From: Arenicola marina
Lineage: Eukaryota > Annelida > Polychaeta > Arenicolidae
Direction of reading: 5' to 3'
NCBI GenBank assembly: GCA_964019135.1
Contig: OZ025260.1
Coordinates: 32,234,254-32,298,253 of the forward strand
DNA length: 64,000 nt
Made by a program: the position numbers and the translations under genes. Below, piece by piece: positions 24,841-36,789 of the stretch; position 1 is the stretch's first letter; each line of letters begins with the position of its first letter. The notes under the pieces were generated by a model. It ran no database searches and had not been told where the DNA came from. It worked only from the letters and a program-made list of their open reading frames with translations.

Positions 24841-26350
24841 GACAGAGGAGGCCGGGCGACTGCCAGTATGCCGCCGGCATGGCGTGGAAGAGATAGAGTG
24901 CTGGTGACACCCAGTCGCAGCCCCCGGCGCCGGCCAGGGTCCCTCGGGGAGGACGCAATCCCGTACCGCCAGTCCCGCTCACGGCACCGTGCGCGCTCAG
25001 CCCGAACTAATGGGGAACCTATTCCATGGCTAATAGGCTATCCGGCCTAGTGGACCCTCGCAGGGTGTCCCTCCTCCCCCTCCCCCCACACCCGCCCCCC
25101 GCCGGCGTTGTGGGTACACCCCCTCCCCCCTCACGCCATGGTACGTGTCCCCCTCCCCCTCCTGTCCTCACGGCATTGTTGGTGTCCACCCCTCTCGTCA
25201 TTGTTGGTGGCCGCCCCTCCACCCTACCCCACTCTTCCTCCCCGCACACCTGCGCGTTCCCATGGTAGACCGGCGGGTCTTCTTAAAAACAAAAATATGC
25301 AAACCTGGATGTGCAACACATTAAGTTGACAACGGCGACAGACACAATATGGAGGAATGAATCCTGCATTGCCGTATCACCAAAAGAACTTTAAACAATA
25401 ATTCTCATCGATGACATAGCCATTCAAGCAGAGTTCCACTGGGTCTCTTAATTCAACCCTTTCCATTTAACCACACCAGCACAGCGAGGTTAACTATAGA
25501 CAGGAGACACCTTCCCCCCACCCACTCACCTGCTCCTCCCCCCCGCACCCCCCCCCCCCTCCCCACCACCGCACCCCCACCCCCCCCCCCACCCACTTCT
25601 CATACGCACAACCATTAATTTGATCAGTAGCGAGACTGGCATGAATCCGGAAACTTGGACCAGGAAGAGGAAAAAAAGCTTGCAGCCAAAAGAACAAAAA
25701 TTACAATTGACAAAAATGACTAACATGCGTTTGTCACCCATTCTATAGGCGCGGGGCAATCAGCACATGCCGTGCCGTGCAGCCAACATCCTAGAGACAA
25801 GCGTCAGGCCAAGCGATGTGCCACAGTGGAGGATAAGGAGAATTGAGGGGGGGGGCGAGGAGGAGAGGGAGAGGGAGAAGAGAGCGGGAGAGAAAAGAGA
25901 GAGAGAGGGTGAAAGAGGAAGGGAGGGATGGGGAAAGGAAAAGGTAGAGGAAGGGGGAGTGGGAGGAGGCGGAGGAAGCGGAGCGTTGGCCAGGAAGAGG
26001 CAGGGTTGGGTTCGGGGGGTGGGGGATGGGGATGGGGGTGGAGCGGCGACCAGGAAGAGATTGGGGCGTGTGCTGGGCACGGGGGCTGGGGATGGGGCTG
26101 GCGCTGGGGCTGGGGCTGGGGCTGGGTAGCGGCGGTAACGACATCGACTGACTGGAGACGGGTCCAGGCCCGGCATCCTCCACGGGCCCGGTCCTCCTCC
26201 CCCCAAGCTTGAGTGCCAAGCCGGGGTCGGTCTGCAAGCGGTGGCATCCACGCGGAAACGAGGCTCTGCGACCCTGTCGCCGACTCGCTAGATCCACGGG
26301 ACTGCCTCACTACTTCCTATGTCTATCAAAGTCTAGTTGGATTACCCAAG
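24841..26350 (+). promoter_or_regulatory. GC-rich low-complexity region upstream of the first coding exon
   Basis: This stretch holds poly-C/poly-G tracts, a GA-rich block (25850-25975) and a GGGGCT-type run (26085-26125). No TATA box is evident. It probably contains the promoter and 5' UTR simply because it precedes the signal-peptide exon; the transcription start cannot be placed. The overlapping long open frames here on both strands come from compositional bias. Confidence 0.3.
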
Positions 26351-26405
26351 ATGCCTCTGTTTTATACTCCGACTAAAGTTCTTATCTTCTGCTGCGCAAT
26401 TGCAG
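26351..26405 (+). CDS. Exon 1: start codon and signal peptide
   Basis: It encodes residues 1-18 plus the first base of codon 19. The peptide MPLFYTPTKVLIFCCAIA has a lysine followed by a hydrophobic core and small residues at its end, a typical secretory signal. The exon ends at a strong donor, GCAG|GTAAGAT, in phase 1, which fits the phase-1 acceptor of exon 2. The same frame is open upstream to an ATG at 26213, but that extension is arginine- and glycine-rich and lies in GC-rich flanking DNA. I chose the ATG at 26351 because it starts the signal peptide directly. Confidence 0.75.
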
Positions 26406-26987
26406 GTAAGATCAAATGTGCGCTTTTACAATTTTGTTTTTTTTTGAACTCCGAAATATAATTATATAATCTTACAAATATTTCTGCCAGACACGTGCGT
26501 TTCAAAGATATAAATGAAGGTCGTATTTGTCAACATAAAAATATATATAATCTATTAATCACATTTTATTTTGGTTAATTGGCGAGTGGTTTCACTCTCA
26601 TCATCATTGCTAACTAACTCGTGAACCAATCTCGCAGTAAGAGTTTTTCAAATAAATATGCTTGCGATATCTTCCTTGATATATGTCAGACAATTTCTAA
26701 TCATGGACACATAGCACTGTCGCCCCCAGAAGGTGTCCAGGGGTCCTGACCCCCCCTCCCCCCTCCCCGCCTTGAGCGCCGAGACCCGTTTCGGCGCAAA
26801 TTGTACCCCACCGTAGGAGCGAATCCACCCTAGTTTTGTGGAGCCCCCCCCCCCACTCACCTCTTCCCCTACCTTGTCTGATTTCGTCAGTTTTCCGTCA
26901 CTCATCTCCCAACCCCTGTTGGTAATTTTTTCTAGAGCGCACTCAGCATCACTGGCCCCCTCCCAAACCACTGTGTGTCAAAATCCT

Positions 26988-27310
26988 GGATCCCCCTCTT
27001 GCATGAATCCAGGACAAATAGCATATTTTGGCTTAACATGAACTTTCTTTTGACGTTTATAAGTGTAATGATATAACGAAAATACACACATCAACATGTA
27101 AAATCCCGAAAAAAGACAAAACTATAAGTTTTACAGTTATTCGGATTCATCAGAAATACCTTATTACAATGAGAAACAGAAAAGTGAATATGTGTAGCTA
27201 TAACAAAAATATCCAGGACGAATACAGCAATTTTTGCCGGAGGGGTGGGGATATAACTGTTGGCTTTCCGAAAAACTAGGGGCGGAGGCCGGGGTCGCCG
27301 AAAGAAACAA
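26988..27310 (+). repeat. Dispersed repeat, copy A (copy B at 29596-29937)
   Basis: Shares ctggatccccctcttgcatg, 'agcatattttggcttaacat', 'tacacacatcaacatgtaaa' and 'gcaatttttgccggaggggt' in the same order with 29596-29937. It resembles a short DNA transposon. Intron 1. Confidence 0.78.
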
Positions 27311-28206
27311 TTCCGTCGGGAGAACACAGCTATGCACGCCCTAAAAGCGGGTGGGCGGCCTGGAGAGTAGGAGGAGGGGAGAAAGGGGAAGAGGGGGGGA
27401 GATTTGCTGGATTTTTCAGTGAATATGTATAAGAGAAACGTACGAAGTTCATCAACAATGTAACTTCAAAACATAAATACGACTATAATATTGCACTACT
27501 CGTGAGACCCTTGGTTATGCCATTATTGTGGGTCACCGTGATATACGTATAGACCATGGGCTACTTTAAAGTGTTGGTGCCAAGAGTTTAGCTAAAAATT
27601 AACTGACTGTTTGTTTATGGAAGATGCACAAATAATAAAGTGTTTCAAAAGGACTTTTTATTCCCGAAATCACACAGAAATGCGTTCGTCAAAGTAGCAA
27701 AAGGGAGGTGTGGCTGGTTTCTTTCTGAGATAATTGCATCTGAGCGCTATTTGCACATTTTCCATGGGTGTTACAAGATTGACAGGTGAGTTTTGATCTG
27801 TTGTCGAGGGTATGTATTGACCTCATGGTTCGGTTCCTTTCATTGAGTTCAAGCTCATGAGCTGAGTAACCACTGAATTTATGCGTATATAATGCATATA
27901 TCAGCATTATTACCATCAGAATAAGTTATGTAATATATGAGCGATTAGACAGTTGAAAAAACAGAGGCAGGAATTTTATGAGTGACTGTCAGTGTCAGGC
28001 GAGCGAATGTGTTCCGTGGGGGTTTTCCTGCGTATGACGTAATAATCATCATCAATCGCATGTCTGCTCGCGGTATCTATGGCTACGTAAAACACTCCTT
28101 ATATGGACTGGTCAGGCGAGGAGAATCCCATTGGGAAGGAAGGGGGGTTGCCCCGGGAGGGGGTGGGGGGTGCCCCGCTTGTTGCAGAAACCTGAACATA
28201 GCTGAT

Positions 28207-29381
28207 ATAGTGCTATAAAGTCTCGTTCGCTTAGACTTCCGGTTTACTCATTTTGGGGACAAACAAACGAAGCACGTGTTCGGAACGAGTTAAGAAATAT
28301 CTGCGCACACTGGTATCATGACTATCTGTGACGTAGGCGTGACGTGTATATTACGCAAAGAGAGAGACTGGGAACCAGACTACCTGCGCAAAAGCCAGGC
28401 GCAGAGGGGTGGGTCCATCGCGGAAGGTCTAGCTTTATGATTAAGAATATTTAAGAAATCTAGCTTCACAAAACGGAGAGATGACATATTTTGTATTCGT
28501 TTGCGCCATCACAATAACGAATATTTGTTATGACGGGACAATACGACTGAGAAACTAACGTTTTTTTTGCATTTCCTACGAAGACGAGGCATTATGACGT
28601 CACACGGTTGCCCCCGGTGACAACGTTGGCGCAACGCTTCTAACAGAAAACTTGGCCTTTTCGTGATCCCAAAGTGATACGAAAACATCCAAAAACTTCC
28701 GTGTTTTGAACAGTTGAAACTAATGTGCATGGTAGGGATGTAGAAACTAGAAATGTAGACCGAAAGTAAATAAACGGGCAGTTTTGTTTTAGCTGTCCAC
28801 CGAGTGAGATCGTTGAGCCTGGGAGAAACTAAAAAATGATTTTACTTTTGGGATGGGGCCAACAATTGAGAGGATGCTCACTATAGCGACAGTTTTAGAG
28901 CTGCCGGATCTGAGGGGTCAATATGGATCTGAGGTATCAAATATGCCATATATATATCTGAGAGGTCAATCTGTATCTAAGGTGTCAAATCTGGATCCGA
29001 GAGGCTCAATACGTCACAATTAAAGTCAGTCAAGTCAATTATTAAGGTCAAGGCCATTGTAGTGGACCGAAGACATAATCCGGATCTTACATTTTACGTC
29101 ATTTTCACCATACGGGTGACGCAATCTCGTTTTTAGCTTTCGAGTGTTTTGAAGACGGATTTTTCCTTGTATATTCCCAAAGTTCTCTCGCTTCATCGCC
29201 TCCAAATATTTTAACCTATATCTCTCATAGCCATATTTAGTGAAATGATACTCATAGTCTTTAGAATAAACCTGGAAACAAATTGACTTATAGCTGCCCA
29301 TACTTCAACATGGAGCACGTGTGTTTGTTTGTCCCCAAAACTGAATCTCGCGGCCCGATATCGAGAATCGTACAGCCCCAT
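28207..29381. mobile_element. TIR element family 2, copy 2 (about 1.17 kb), nested in family 1 copy 2
   Basis: The order is the reverse complement of 52693-53656: 'ataaagtctcgttcgcttag' at the left, 'tcgagaatcgtacagcccca' at the right. It has about 300 extra bases (28720-29040). A minus-strand open frame at 29035-29301 may be a remnant of the element's own coding sequence; I do not recognise it. Confidence 0.75.
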
Positions 29382-29595
29382 TCTTCAAAATACAACACTT
29401 CCAACGGGTTTCATCGAACGGACCACCTGCATTATAGAGAGATAAATGCCTTATCTTTAACTCTATTAATATGGATAGGGGCTACCAAACAAATGCGAGC
29501 GCCTATTTATTAATTCCGCTATTCTGTGGGGATACATCTAGATTAATATTCAAAATAACTCCCACTTCGGCTTGCCATAATGCATATCTTTGGCT

Positions 29596-29937
29596 GGATC
29601 CCCCTCTTACATGAATCCAGGACAAATAGCATATTTTGACTTAACATGAACTTTCTTTTGACGTTAATAAATGGAAGGATATAACGAAAATACACACATC
29701 AACATGTAAAATCCCGAAAGAAGACAAGTTACCTGACAAAACTATAAGTTTTACAGTTATTCGATCGGATTCATCAGAAATATCTTATTACAATATGAGA
29801 AACAGAAAAGGTGAATACGTGTAGCTATAACAAAAATATCAAGGACGAATACAGCAATTTTTGCCGGAGGGGTGGGGGTATACTGTTGGCTTTCCGAAAG
29901 ACTAGGGGCGGAGGCCGGGGGTCGCCGATTGGAAATC
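29596..29937 (+). repeat. Dispersed repeat, copy B
   Basis: Nearly collinear with 26988-27310, with a small insertion (gaagacaagttacctg). Intron 1. Confidence 0.78.
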
Positions 29938-30742
29938 GGCAAGATTCGTTCAATCTGCAACGAAAAAAAAATGCATGCGTACATAACATGCGATCCCTTC
30001 CGCTTTCCCCAGTGGAGGTCGACTTCCGGTGGATTTCGCCAGCTCATAACAGTATGGGGTTCAGATATAGATTTTATCATGTTTTTATGTGGGCGTTATG
30101 CAAACAGCTCGCTTGCGCTCGCTATTACTTTATAGTAAGGAATGCCTGAACAAAAATATTGTCACACCCACCCAATTCTTTACGAGCAAACCGCGCAATG
30201 AGTGTGCGTCAGGCAGCGGTAGCAAGGCACCGCTTGACGCGTACGCGTTCTCAGACCAAGCGTTGTTGTTGGTCCCAAAAGTACCAAAACCGGAAATAGA
30301 ACCCGGCAAAAACTTTACAGCTATGTAGCAGGTTGTTTTCAGTCAACTTAATAGGGCCGTACAGTTCTCGCGGGTTCCGTTTCCGGTTTATGTGCTTTGG
30401 GGACCAACCTCTCATCCATTTGTACATCGTATTAGTTTTAAAAAAGGGGGCGTGCGCAGCCCCCCCACCCTCCCCGCACATCCAACGTCCTTGAAATCTT
30501 AGCGAGTTCGCGCTCAAGTTGACCTTCTCTGCAAATCAGCATGCTTGCTCCACCCTCCTTCCCCCTCTCTCCAAGTGAGAAAGTGCTTTGATTACACCAA
30601 GAACATGCACATTTGCTTTCTTGATCTATATGTTCTTCATACATATATTTTTTTCATGACATAATAATAATGTTTATTGTCCAACGTTCCAAAGGCATGC
30701 ATCGCAAGTAAACAAACACATATTACAGTATATATTACATAT

Positions 30743-31268
30743 TACTTGTCAATGACTATCACAACTTGTCAATGACTATCATAACTTGTCAACGACTATC
30801 ATAACTTGTCAATGACTATCACACATTGTCAATGACTATCATAACTTGTCAATGACTATCATAACTTGTCAATGACTATCACAACTTGGCAATCACTATC
30901 ACAACTTGTCAATGAATATCATAACTTGTCAGTGACTATCATAACTTGTCAATGACTATCATAATTTGTCCAGGACTCTCATAACTTGTCAATGACTATT
31001 ATAAATTGTCAACGACTATCATAATTTGTCAGTGACTCTCATCACTAGTTAATGACTATCATCACTTGTCAATGACTCTCATAACTTGTCAATGACTATC
31101 ATCAGTTGTCAATGACTATCATCACTTCTCAGTGGCTCATAACTTGTCAAGGATACATAAATTGCCAATGACTATCATAACTTGTCAATGACTATCATAA
31201 CTTGTCAATGACTATCACAACTTGTCAATGACTATCATCACTTGTCAATGACTATCATCACTTGTCAG
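30743..31268 (+). repeat. 20-bp tandem array (acttgtcaatgactatcata)n in intron 1
   Basis: About 26 copies with point differences and two shortened units near 31140. It ends about 170 bp before exon 2. Confidence 0.92.
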
Positions 31269-31437
31269 TCCTGTTCAAAACTATAATAATAACTAATCAA
31301 TCGTTATAGAAACATTCGACGGTAATTAATTTTAGTGAACTTTATTGATTAAGTGTTATAATTCTCAGTGCGAACCTATCACATTTATTACTTTCGTTAC
31401 CCATGACCGTTAACCAATCGCCATCGGTTCCACTCGC

Positions 31438-31443
31438 AGCAGG
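31438..31443 (+). promoter_or_regulatory. NAGNAG tandem acceptor of exon 2
   Basis: The bases cgcagcag|ggg offer two AG acceptors three bases apart, both in the same phase. Choosing the upstream one inserts a single alanine right at the predicted signal-peptide junction. Confidence 0.5.
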
Positions 31444-31722
31444 GGTCTCCGGCGTCTGCAAGTTCCCGGATTTCCTCTGGTACCTGTCCGCCGGCAGCGC
31501 CCCCCAGCGAGTGTGGCTGACGGAGACGAAGTACACGAACTCGACCACGTGGGAGAGCCGGCGCCGCGTGGTGGCCAAGCAGATAACCATCTCGGTCTTC
31601 ACTCAGCTGCCGTGGCCCTGCGGCCAGCAGGACTCCAACTACTGCCTCAAGGGGGAGCACAAGATCATGTGCATGGAGGACAAGGGTGGCGACATCTACC
31701 GGGTGCGGCAGCTAGCGCATGG
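31443..31722 (+). CDS. Exon 2: first CxFP (DUF7044-like) module
   Basis: It encodes residues 19-112 and is in phase 1 at its start and phase 2 at its end (GG|GTGAGG donor). Just after the predicted signal cleavage comes GVCKFPDFLWYL, the CxFP motif that opens this family of modules (C24). Further cysteines are C78, C86 and C95, and there is an N-glycosylation sequon at N51 (NST). The exon is strongly GC-rich in third positions compared with the AT-rich intron around it, which supports coding. The acceptor is a CAGCAG doublet, so use of the upstream AG would start the exon at 31440 and add one alanine. A 20-bp tandem array ends about 170 bp upstream. Confidence 0.85.
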
Positions 31723-32339
31723 GTGAGGAAATTGTTTTATACATATTTGTCTGTATATATCAAGCTCTCATTCGGTAGGTGACGTTTCTTTCTTATCGCC
31801 GGGGTTCAATTTGAAGATCATTGAAGAAAAAGCGTCAAATTAATTATTAGTTCTGTCTAGAATTCTGTTCGGTGTAATGACTACAAGTTGCATTTCGTCG
31901 ACGTTATGCGTGCAAGTTGGGTCTCCTGAATAAATTGTGGCAAGTCCGCGGTGTTTTAAGCAAATATTTCCCGCAACAAATATTCTGCAAATTGTATGCT
32001 GCAATTAAAGATTAGCATTCACGTTTAACGGAACTGTCACATTTGCTTCCAATGGAATGATAAATATGGCGGAGAGGGTTACGTGTGCTACGTCACAGGT
32101 TTGTGTGTAGCCGAACGAATTTTAGCAACAAGATGTTTGCATTACATCAGGCTATAAAATGGTCTATTGTAAAATTCTGACATGATTTGGGCGAGAAACA
32201 ACTGTTTGAATAACTTTAAGTCAAGGATATATTATATATATCTTCACACATATATTTCCCTTGTTCTTAGTCATAGAATTGAGGTCTTAACGCTACCAGT
32301 TGCCAGTTGTAATACTAACTATTGTTGGGCCACGCTAAC

Positions 32340-32575
32340 AGGGCCACCGGAATGGTCTGGTGGTTAGCTCATTTTGTTTTATACACGAGGTCGTTAGTTC
32401 GCGCCTCACAGTGTGCATGTCTCTGGTAGTGCAGGATGGAGATCCCATGTTCTTATTACAAGCGAGTGGGCTTGGTATCCACGGGAAAATGGCTACTGCC
32501 TGGCTACCCGTTATCCCATCCGTTGACGTAATAAACTTCATAGGTTAAACCCAACCACTCTGGGCATGGCTCCTC
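32340..32575 (+). mobile_element. tRNA-derived SINE in intron 2
   Basis: Head: ggaatggtctggtggttagc (A box) and gttagttcgcgcct (B box). Tail: gcaggatggagatcccatgt, 'cccatccgttgacgtaat' and 'aaacccaaccactc', as in the copies at 43229 and 46810. Confidence 0.75.
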
Positions 32576-33105
32576 GCTCCGTCTTATAGATGTTACCTTT
32601 TCATACTTAGTTCTTTTTGCAACATTCACATGTCTATTGAGTTGAAATTATACCATGCCGGACGAATTTAAAATGGAGGAAGGGAGGGGGGTAGAGGTGG
32701 GGGGGTGTCTGTAACACACATCACATCAGTTTTATTTTAAAACCATCGCCTTTACCTCTGGTGCTCGCGGCATAATCCTTCACGCTTTTTGCGGAATGTA
32801 ATGGTAGTCAAACGATAACCAGTTGTTTACATCCCCAACGTATATATTACACAAACCTTATATATTCCCTAATAGATTAACTTTTACTTTTGCTAACCAG
32901 TATTGGAACTTTGTAGATATTTCATGATTTCCTTTTAGTATCTTCGTAACAACATGAGAATAGTTCATCTTTCTGTCTTTTACGAAATAAAGTTCTTATA
33001 AGGTAAATAAAAAATACGACATAGGAACAAAACATGAGTTTGTACTGAAGCCAAAGTACAGAAACCCTCTCCCATGTATGAATATATTCTTGTTTCTTTT
33101 TCCAG

Positions 33106-33170
33106 ACTAACCCGATTTATGTGTTCGAAGTTTGTCCGGAGAAACGATAATATAGTACAAGTTTGGATGT
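33106..33170 (+). CDS. Exon 3: end of the first CxFP module
   Basis: It encodes residues 112-134. The acceptor is a good pyrimidine tract, tgtttctttttccag. The phase-2 entry completes a glycine codon and the exon ends in phase 1 at ATGT|GTGAGT. The peptide contains LTRFMCSKFVRRNDNIVQVW, with C118 followed by a 'Arg-Asn-x-Asn-Ile-Val-Gln' stretch. Related modules have a similar 'R..NV.(E/Q)' segment at their end, by recall. It is short but fixed by two clean splice sites and correct phase. Confidence 0.75.
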
Positions 33171-33574
33171 GTGAGTATCAAGCCAGCTCCAATCATTGGG
33201 GCATCTTATGAAGAACTGTACTCTCCATTTTGTTTTATACATGTGGGATGGAGATGCGGAATATATTAACCGACATCTTAACTTTAAATTCACGGTTTCG
33301 GGCGGCTGCGATTTGTACCGTTGCGATTTTATATTTGCCTTTACATTTACTCTAACACTATCTAATCTTAATTCCATCAATTGGCATTAATTTAAATATC
33401 GGTTGAGTTGACATGTACCATTTTCTAACCAGTTGCGTTTTTGGAAACTTATTACACATGTAAATGTAATGTGCCTTTCATTAGCAAATTGCCATTGGAT
33501 CATAAAAATATTTGTATTTGTGCAGGAATTCTAAGTAGATACATCAGCTGTATTTATTTCTTATGTCCTGTCAG

Positions 33575-33649
33575 CTGACCCCAGCGACACGAACGATGCT
33601 GATTTGTGCGGTATCCACAAACTACACCGCTCAGAGTGGCCCTGGATAG
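33575..33649 (+). CDS. Exon 4: linker with LC motif
   Basis: It encodes residues 134-159 (S-DPSDTNDADLCGIHKLHRSEWPWI). The acceptor is ttatgtcctgtcag and the donor is ATAG|GTAAGC; entry and exit are both phase 1. The 'DLCGI' motif (C145) plausibly leads into the following CPxxGGYxF module. Intron 4, which follows, is the longest of the gene at about 10.8 kb and is filled with repeats. Confidence 0.75.
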   Translation: MTPATRTMLICAVSTNYTAQSGPG

Positions 33650-33787
33650 GTAAGCACGATGCTCGATTTTGGACGTACACTACAGCGATTATAGCGGAAG
33701 AATATTTTGCCGAAATTTGAATATATGCCCAAGCTTCTATACTTGGCCGGGCAAATGTCCGCCATGTTGAATTTAGATAAGTTTGTT

Positions 33788-33920
33788 TTGGGGCCAACCA
33801 GGGGCGGTATTCATAAACCACATGTAGCTTAGGCAAGAAAAGTGTATTTTCGTTATAGCCTCACCAGATCGTTGTGATTGTGCCCATGATCAAAAAATTA
33901 TATTCAATACAATTCCAGCA
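33788..33920 (+). repeat. Dispersed repeat (ggcggtattcataaaccaca), copy 1
   Basis: Shares attcataaaccacatgtagc and 'tagcctcaccagatcgttgt' with 63855-63985. Intron 4. Confidence 0.65.
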
Positions 33921-34167
33921 CTTTGATAATCGATAATCGATCGTAAAATGTTCCACTTACCGTTAAGTAGATTTACGTAGCCTACGTGTGGTTTCTGATT
34001 GCCGCCCCAGGACCAAACATTCCCTCCATGCTTTACGAGACGGATGAGAGGCAAGCATATGGTGATATGTGACGTGACGTAACGGAATGCAGTGACTCGC
34101 GTGTTTCCTTGATTCAGTGGTGGGCCCATGGTAACGTAAGACGGGGACCTGCGTAATACGTATGTAT

Positions 34168-34567
34168 TTAAAGTTGTAAATCGAGTTCTTTCCCGCCAAA
34201 ATTAAGCCCAGGCGAAATTTATATCAAAATTTGCAGAAAAACTCGATTGTTTCATTCTGATAAACATCGCCGTTTCGGCTATGGTGTGGCAAACGTGTCT
34301 ATCCCGGGACACCGCAGAACTCTGTCGCGGCACTGCTACTTATACCAAAGCATCGCAAAGCACACAAACTGATAACGTTTACCACTAAAATGAAAACTTT
34401 GGTTTTCTGATAAATTGACATCACGGGCAAGGCTAAGAGACACTATTTGGCAGTCTGGCATGGATGGAGTATAGACAAAACAAATCTTGAATGATTCAAA
34501 GACTGATTCTTATTTGTATTTTGACCTCTTTAGTTTTCGCGGGAAAGAGCTCGATATGCAACTTTAA
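34168..34567. mobile_element. TTAA-flanked MITE (400 bp), copy 1
   Basis: Flanked by TTAA on both sides. The ends aagttgtaaatcgagttctt and gagctcgatatgcaactt are inverted repeats of about 34 bp including 'ctttcccgccaaaa'. TTAA target sites are typical of piggyBac-type transposition. It lies in intron 4. Confidence 0.78.
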
Positions 34568-35143
34568 CGCTTTCTAGATGGCATACGAACCCACTGATTC
34601 GTTTAATGTAGTTCTGACTTGAGTCATAAATACTGGTCTGTTGGACACTTCGGCGATGCCCCTCCCCCTCCCCGCCTCCCCATCCCCATCTCCTTCCCAT
34701 TTTGGCTATACAAGCAGTCGATAATCCAGTCAGATAAGGTGACCACGATCCGCCGATCCAGTTTCATGGCGACAGACCAATCAGACAGTGATGTCAACTC
34801 GTCAAATAGCGCCCGTTTCCGGTTCCGTGCGAACCCGATGTGGGGTTAGATTAGTTGGGAATCCCACCCTTCCTCTCGGGGGAATCAATGAAGCCTCTGA
34901 GTAAACAGTTGAAACAGTGGCTTTGATGAACAACGTCAATATTACCAGTGAGGGTTGCCAAGCTAGGAGGGATTTGTCAACGTGAGAACACCAGACACCT
35001 CCAATCCCTTGATGACGTCGTTGGATCCAGCAGTTAAAAACCATCACCACAAACATATTTCCGATAATTTCTGATTGCCCTAATTGCTTTTTATGCATAA
35101 AGTGCGAAGTCGTGGGCGATTGTACGATAGACCATTCCATGAT

Positions 35144-35345
35144 GTTAATCATTTAGTGACGTCACTGTTGTTTTTATCCAATCATGTGGCGAAAAAAGGT
35201 CTTCTACGTGCGTTATGTCCGTCAAACAAGTCCGACAAACAAAGCAGCATGTCAGTTTCTTGAGAAGTGAATACTTCTCACCTTTACCTACCATCAGCTA
35301 TGATTGTCAATTGCATACTCACTATGAACGAATAAGGACGAACGT
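35144..35345 (-). repeat. Dispersed repeat, minus copy (see 43488-43905)
   Basis: On the minus strand it reads 'acaattgacaatcatagctg...atgctgctttgtttgtcgga', matching the two plus copies near 43.5-43.9 kb. Confidence 0.65.
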
Positions 35346-35394
35346 GTTGACCGGTGTATTAAACGGGGTTGATTCATCGCTTTATCATAGGAGG

Positions 35395-35560
35395 TATGGT
35401 TATACCGCAACAATGCGAAGAGTGAAGGTAGAGAGGAGCCATGTTTCCAGCAGTAATCCCATACTCCTTGCGAAAAGACAAACACGGGATCTTTATCCTG
35501 TGCAAACACAGATATGCTTACGGATGGGTTCGAACCACGCACCTTAATAAGTTAAATCAG
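35395..35560 (-). mobile_element. tRNA-derived SINE, minus strand, in intron 4
   Basis: On the minus strand the B box is ggttcgaaccca, followed by gcacaggataaagatcccgt and 'aaacatggctcctctctacc', the SINE tail order seen in the + copies. Confidence 0.7.
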
Positions 35561-35689
35561 TAGGCGTTTGAAATAGAAAACCGTCTTCTGACTGGTCGGT
35601 CATAATCCATTGAATCATAGGGATTAAAGTATTATCATGCCTATTGATTTTATGACAGGGTTTTTGAAGTTTGCGTGAATGGGACGCTA

Positions 35690-35950
35690 TATTCTGCCTG
35701 TAGGGGGCGCTACAGTCTGCGTGTAGGTGGCGCTACAGTCTGCGTGTAGGGGGCGCTAGAGTCAGTGTGTAGGGGGCGCTACAGTCTGCATGGATGGAGC
35801 GCTACAGTCTGCGTGTAGGAGGCGCTACAGTCTGCGTGAAGGGGACGCTACAGTCTGCGTGTAGGGGGCGTTTCAGTCTGCGTGTAGGGGGCGCTACAGT
35901 CTACGTGTAGGGGGCGCTACAGTCTACGTGTAGGGGGCGCTGCAGTGAGG
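35690..35950 (+). repeat. 23-bp tandem array (tagggggcgctacagtctgcgtg)n
   Basis: About 11 copies in intron 4. The units are slightly diverged and end in a G-tract at 35949-35958. Confidence 0.88.
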
Positions 35951-36789
35951 GGGGGGGGCGCTCGAGGCAGACGGTCGGTGGCAGTCACCGGGCCCGCCAT
36001 TACACTCTGTGACTGACCGGCTCCGCCTTTTATCCGTCGCCAGTGACCCTCGGAGGCCCCAGCGTCTCGCAGTCCGTTCACACCGCCGACTGCCTGTCGT
36101 AAAGCGCAGCGTCCTGTCCGCCCCGCCGCTGATGGTTAGTCACCGCTCACGGAACGACTGGACATGCCCCCCACCACAGGTTGACGGTACCCGCTACTTA
36201 CCAGCCGTGTGTGGGAAGAGGGCGGGGAGGGGGGTGGCGAGGGTACACCACCCCCTCCTCCTCCCGGCGTCACCCGGTCTCACCATAGCCGGCATCCAGC
36301 ATTCCAGCACCCCCGTACGAACCATCACCCTCCCCACACACCAGCTCCGCTTAACCCTGATTTGCCCCTGCCCCCTACCCTCGCCCTCCGCCGCCACCCA
36401 TCCCACCCCCCCCCCCCGTCTACGCCACGCCGGGGGGGGCCATCCCCGTCCCGTGGCACCTTGTCAACGCCAGGCAGCCACTGATAATCAGCTTCCTCAG
36501 TTTGACCAGCCAAGCGTTGTAATGAACCGCTGATAGCCATGTTCCCTCCGCATTCATAGTCCTCCAAAGGACTGTCCTTCCACCGGAATCAATCTACCCG
36601 AGTCTAGCCCCCCCCCCGCCCCACCCCCGAAACCCATCACCCCCACACCCTACCCCACTCCCTACCTCATCTCCCACACCACCACTGCCACCACCAAGAC
36701 TCCAGCCCTGGTATCCCTTGGCAGGAATGTGGGGGAAATGTGGAAGTGGGGGGGGGGAGAGGAGGGGGAGGGTCGGGGCGAAGGAGAAC

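Larger units (their letters stand above)
27770..30330. mobile_element. TIR element family 1, copy 2, interrupted by other repeats
   Basis: Internal landmarks (gcgattagacagttgaaaaa, gagtgactgtcagtgtcagg, and a far end accaaaaccggaaatagaac) follow copy 1. The copy is split by a family 2 element (28207-29381) and by a dispersed repeat (29596-29937). A solo family end in the opposite orientation follows at 30350-30410. It lies in intron 1. Confidence 0.65.

Noticed and set aside
25760..26310. Overlapping 160-170 codon Pro/Ser/Arg-rich frames
   Set aside because: GC- and GA-rich low complexity with several frames open at once; no domain or splice support.
30743..31268. CRISPR-like array
   Set aside because: Units are contiguous with no unique spacers, in an animal intron; it is a simple 20-bp tandem repeat.
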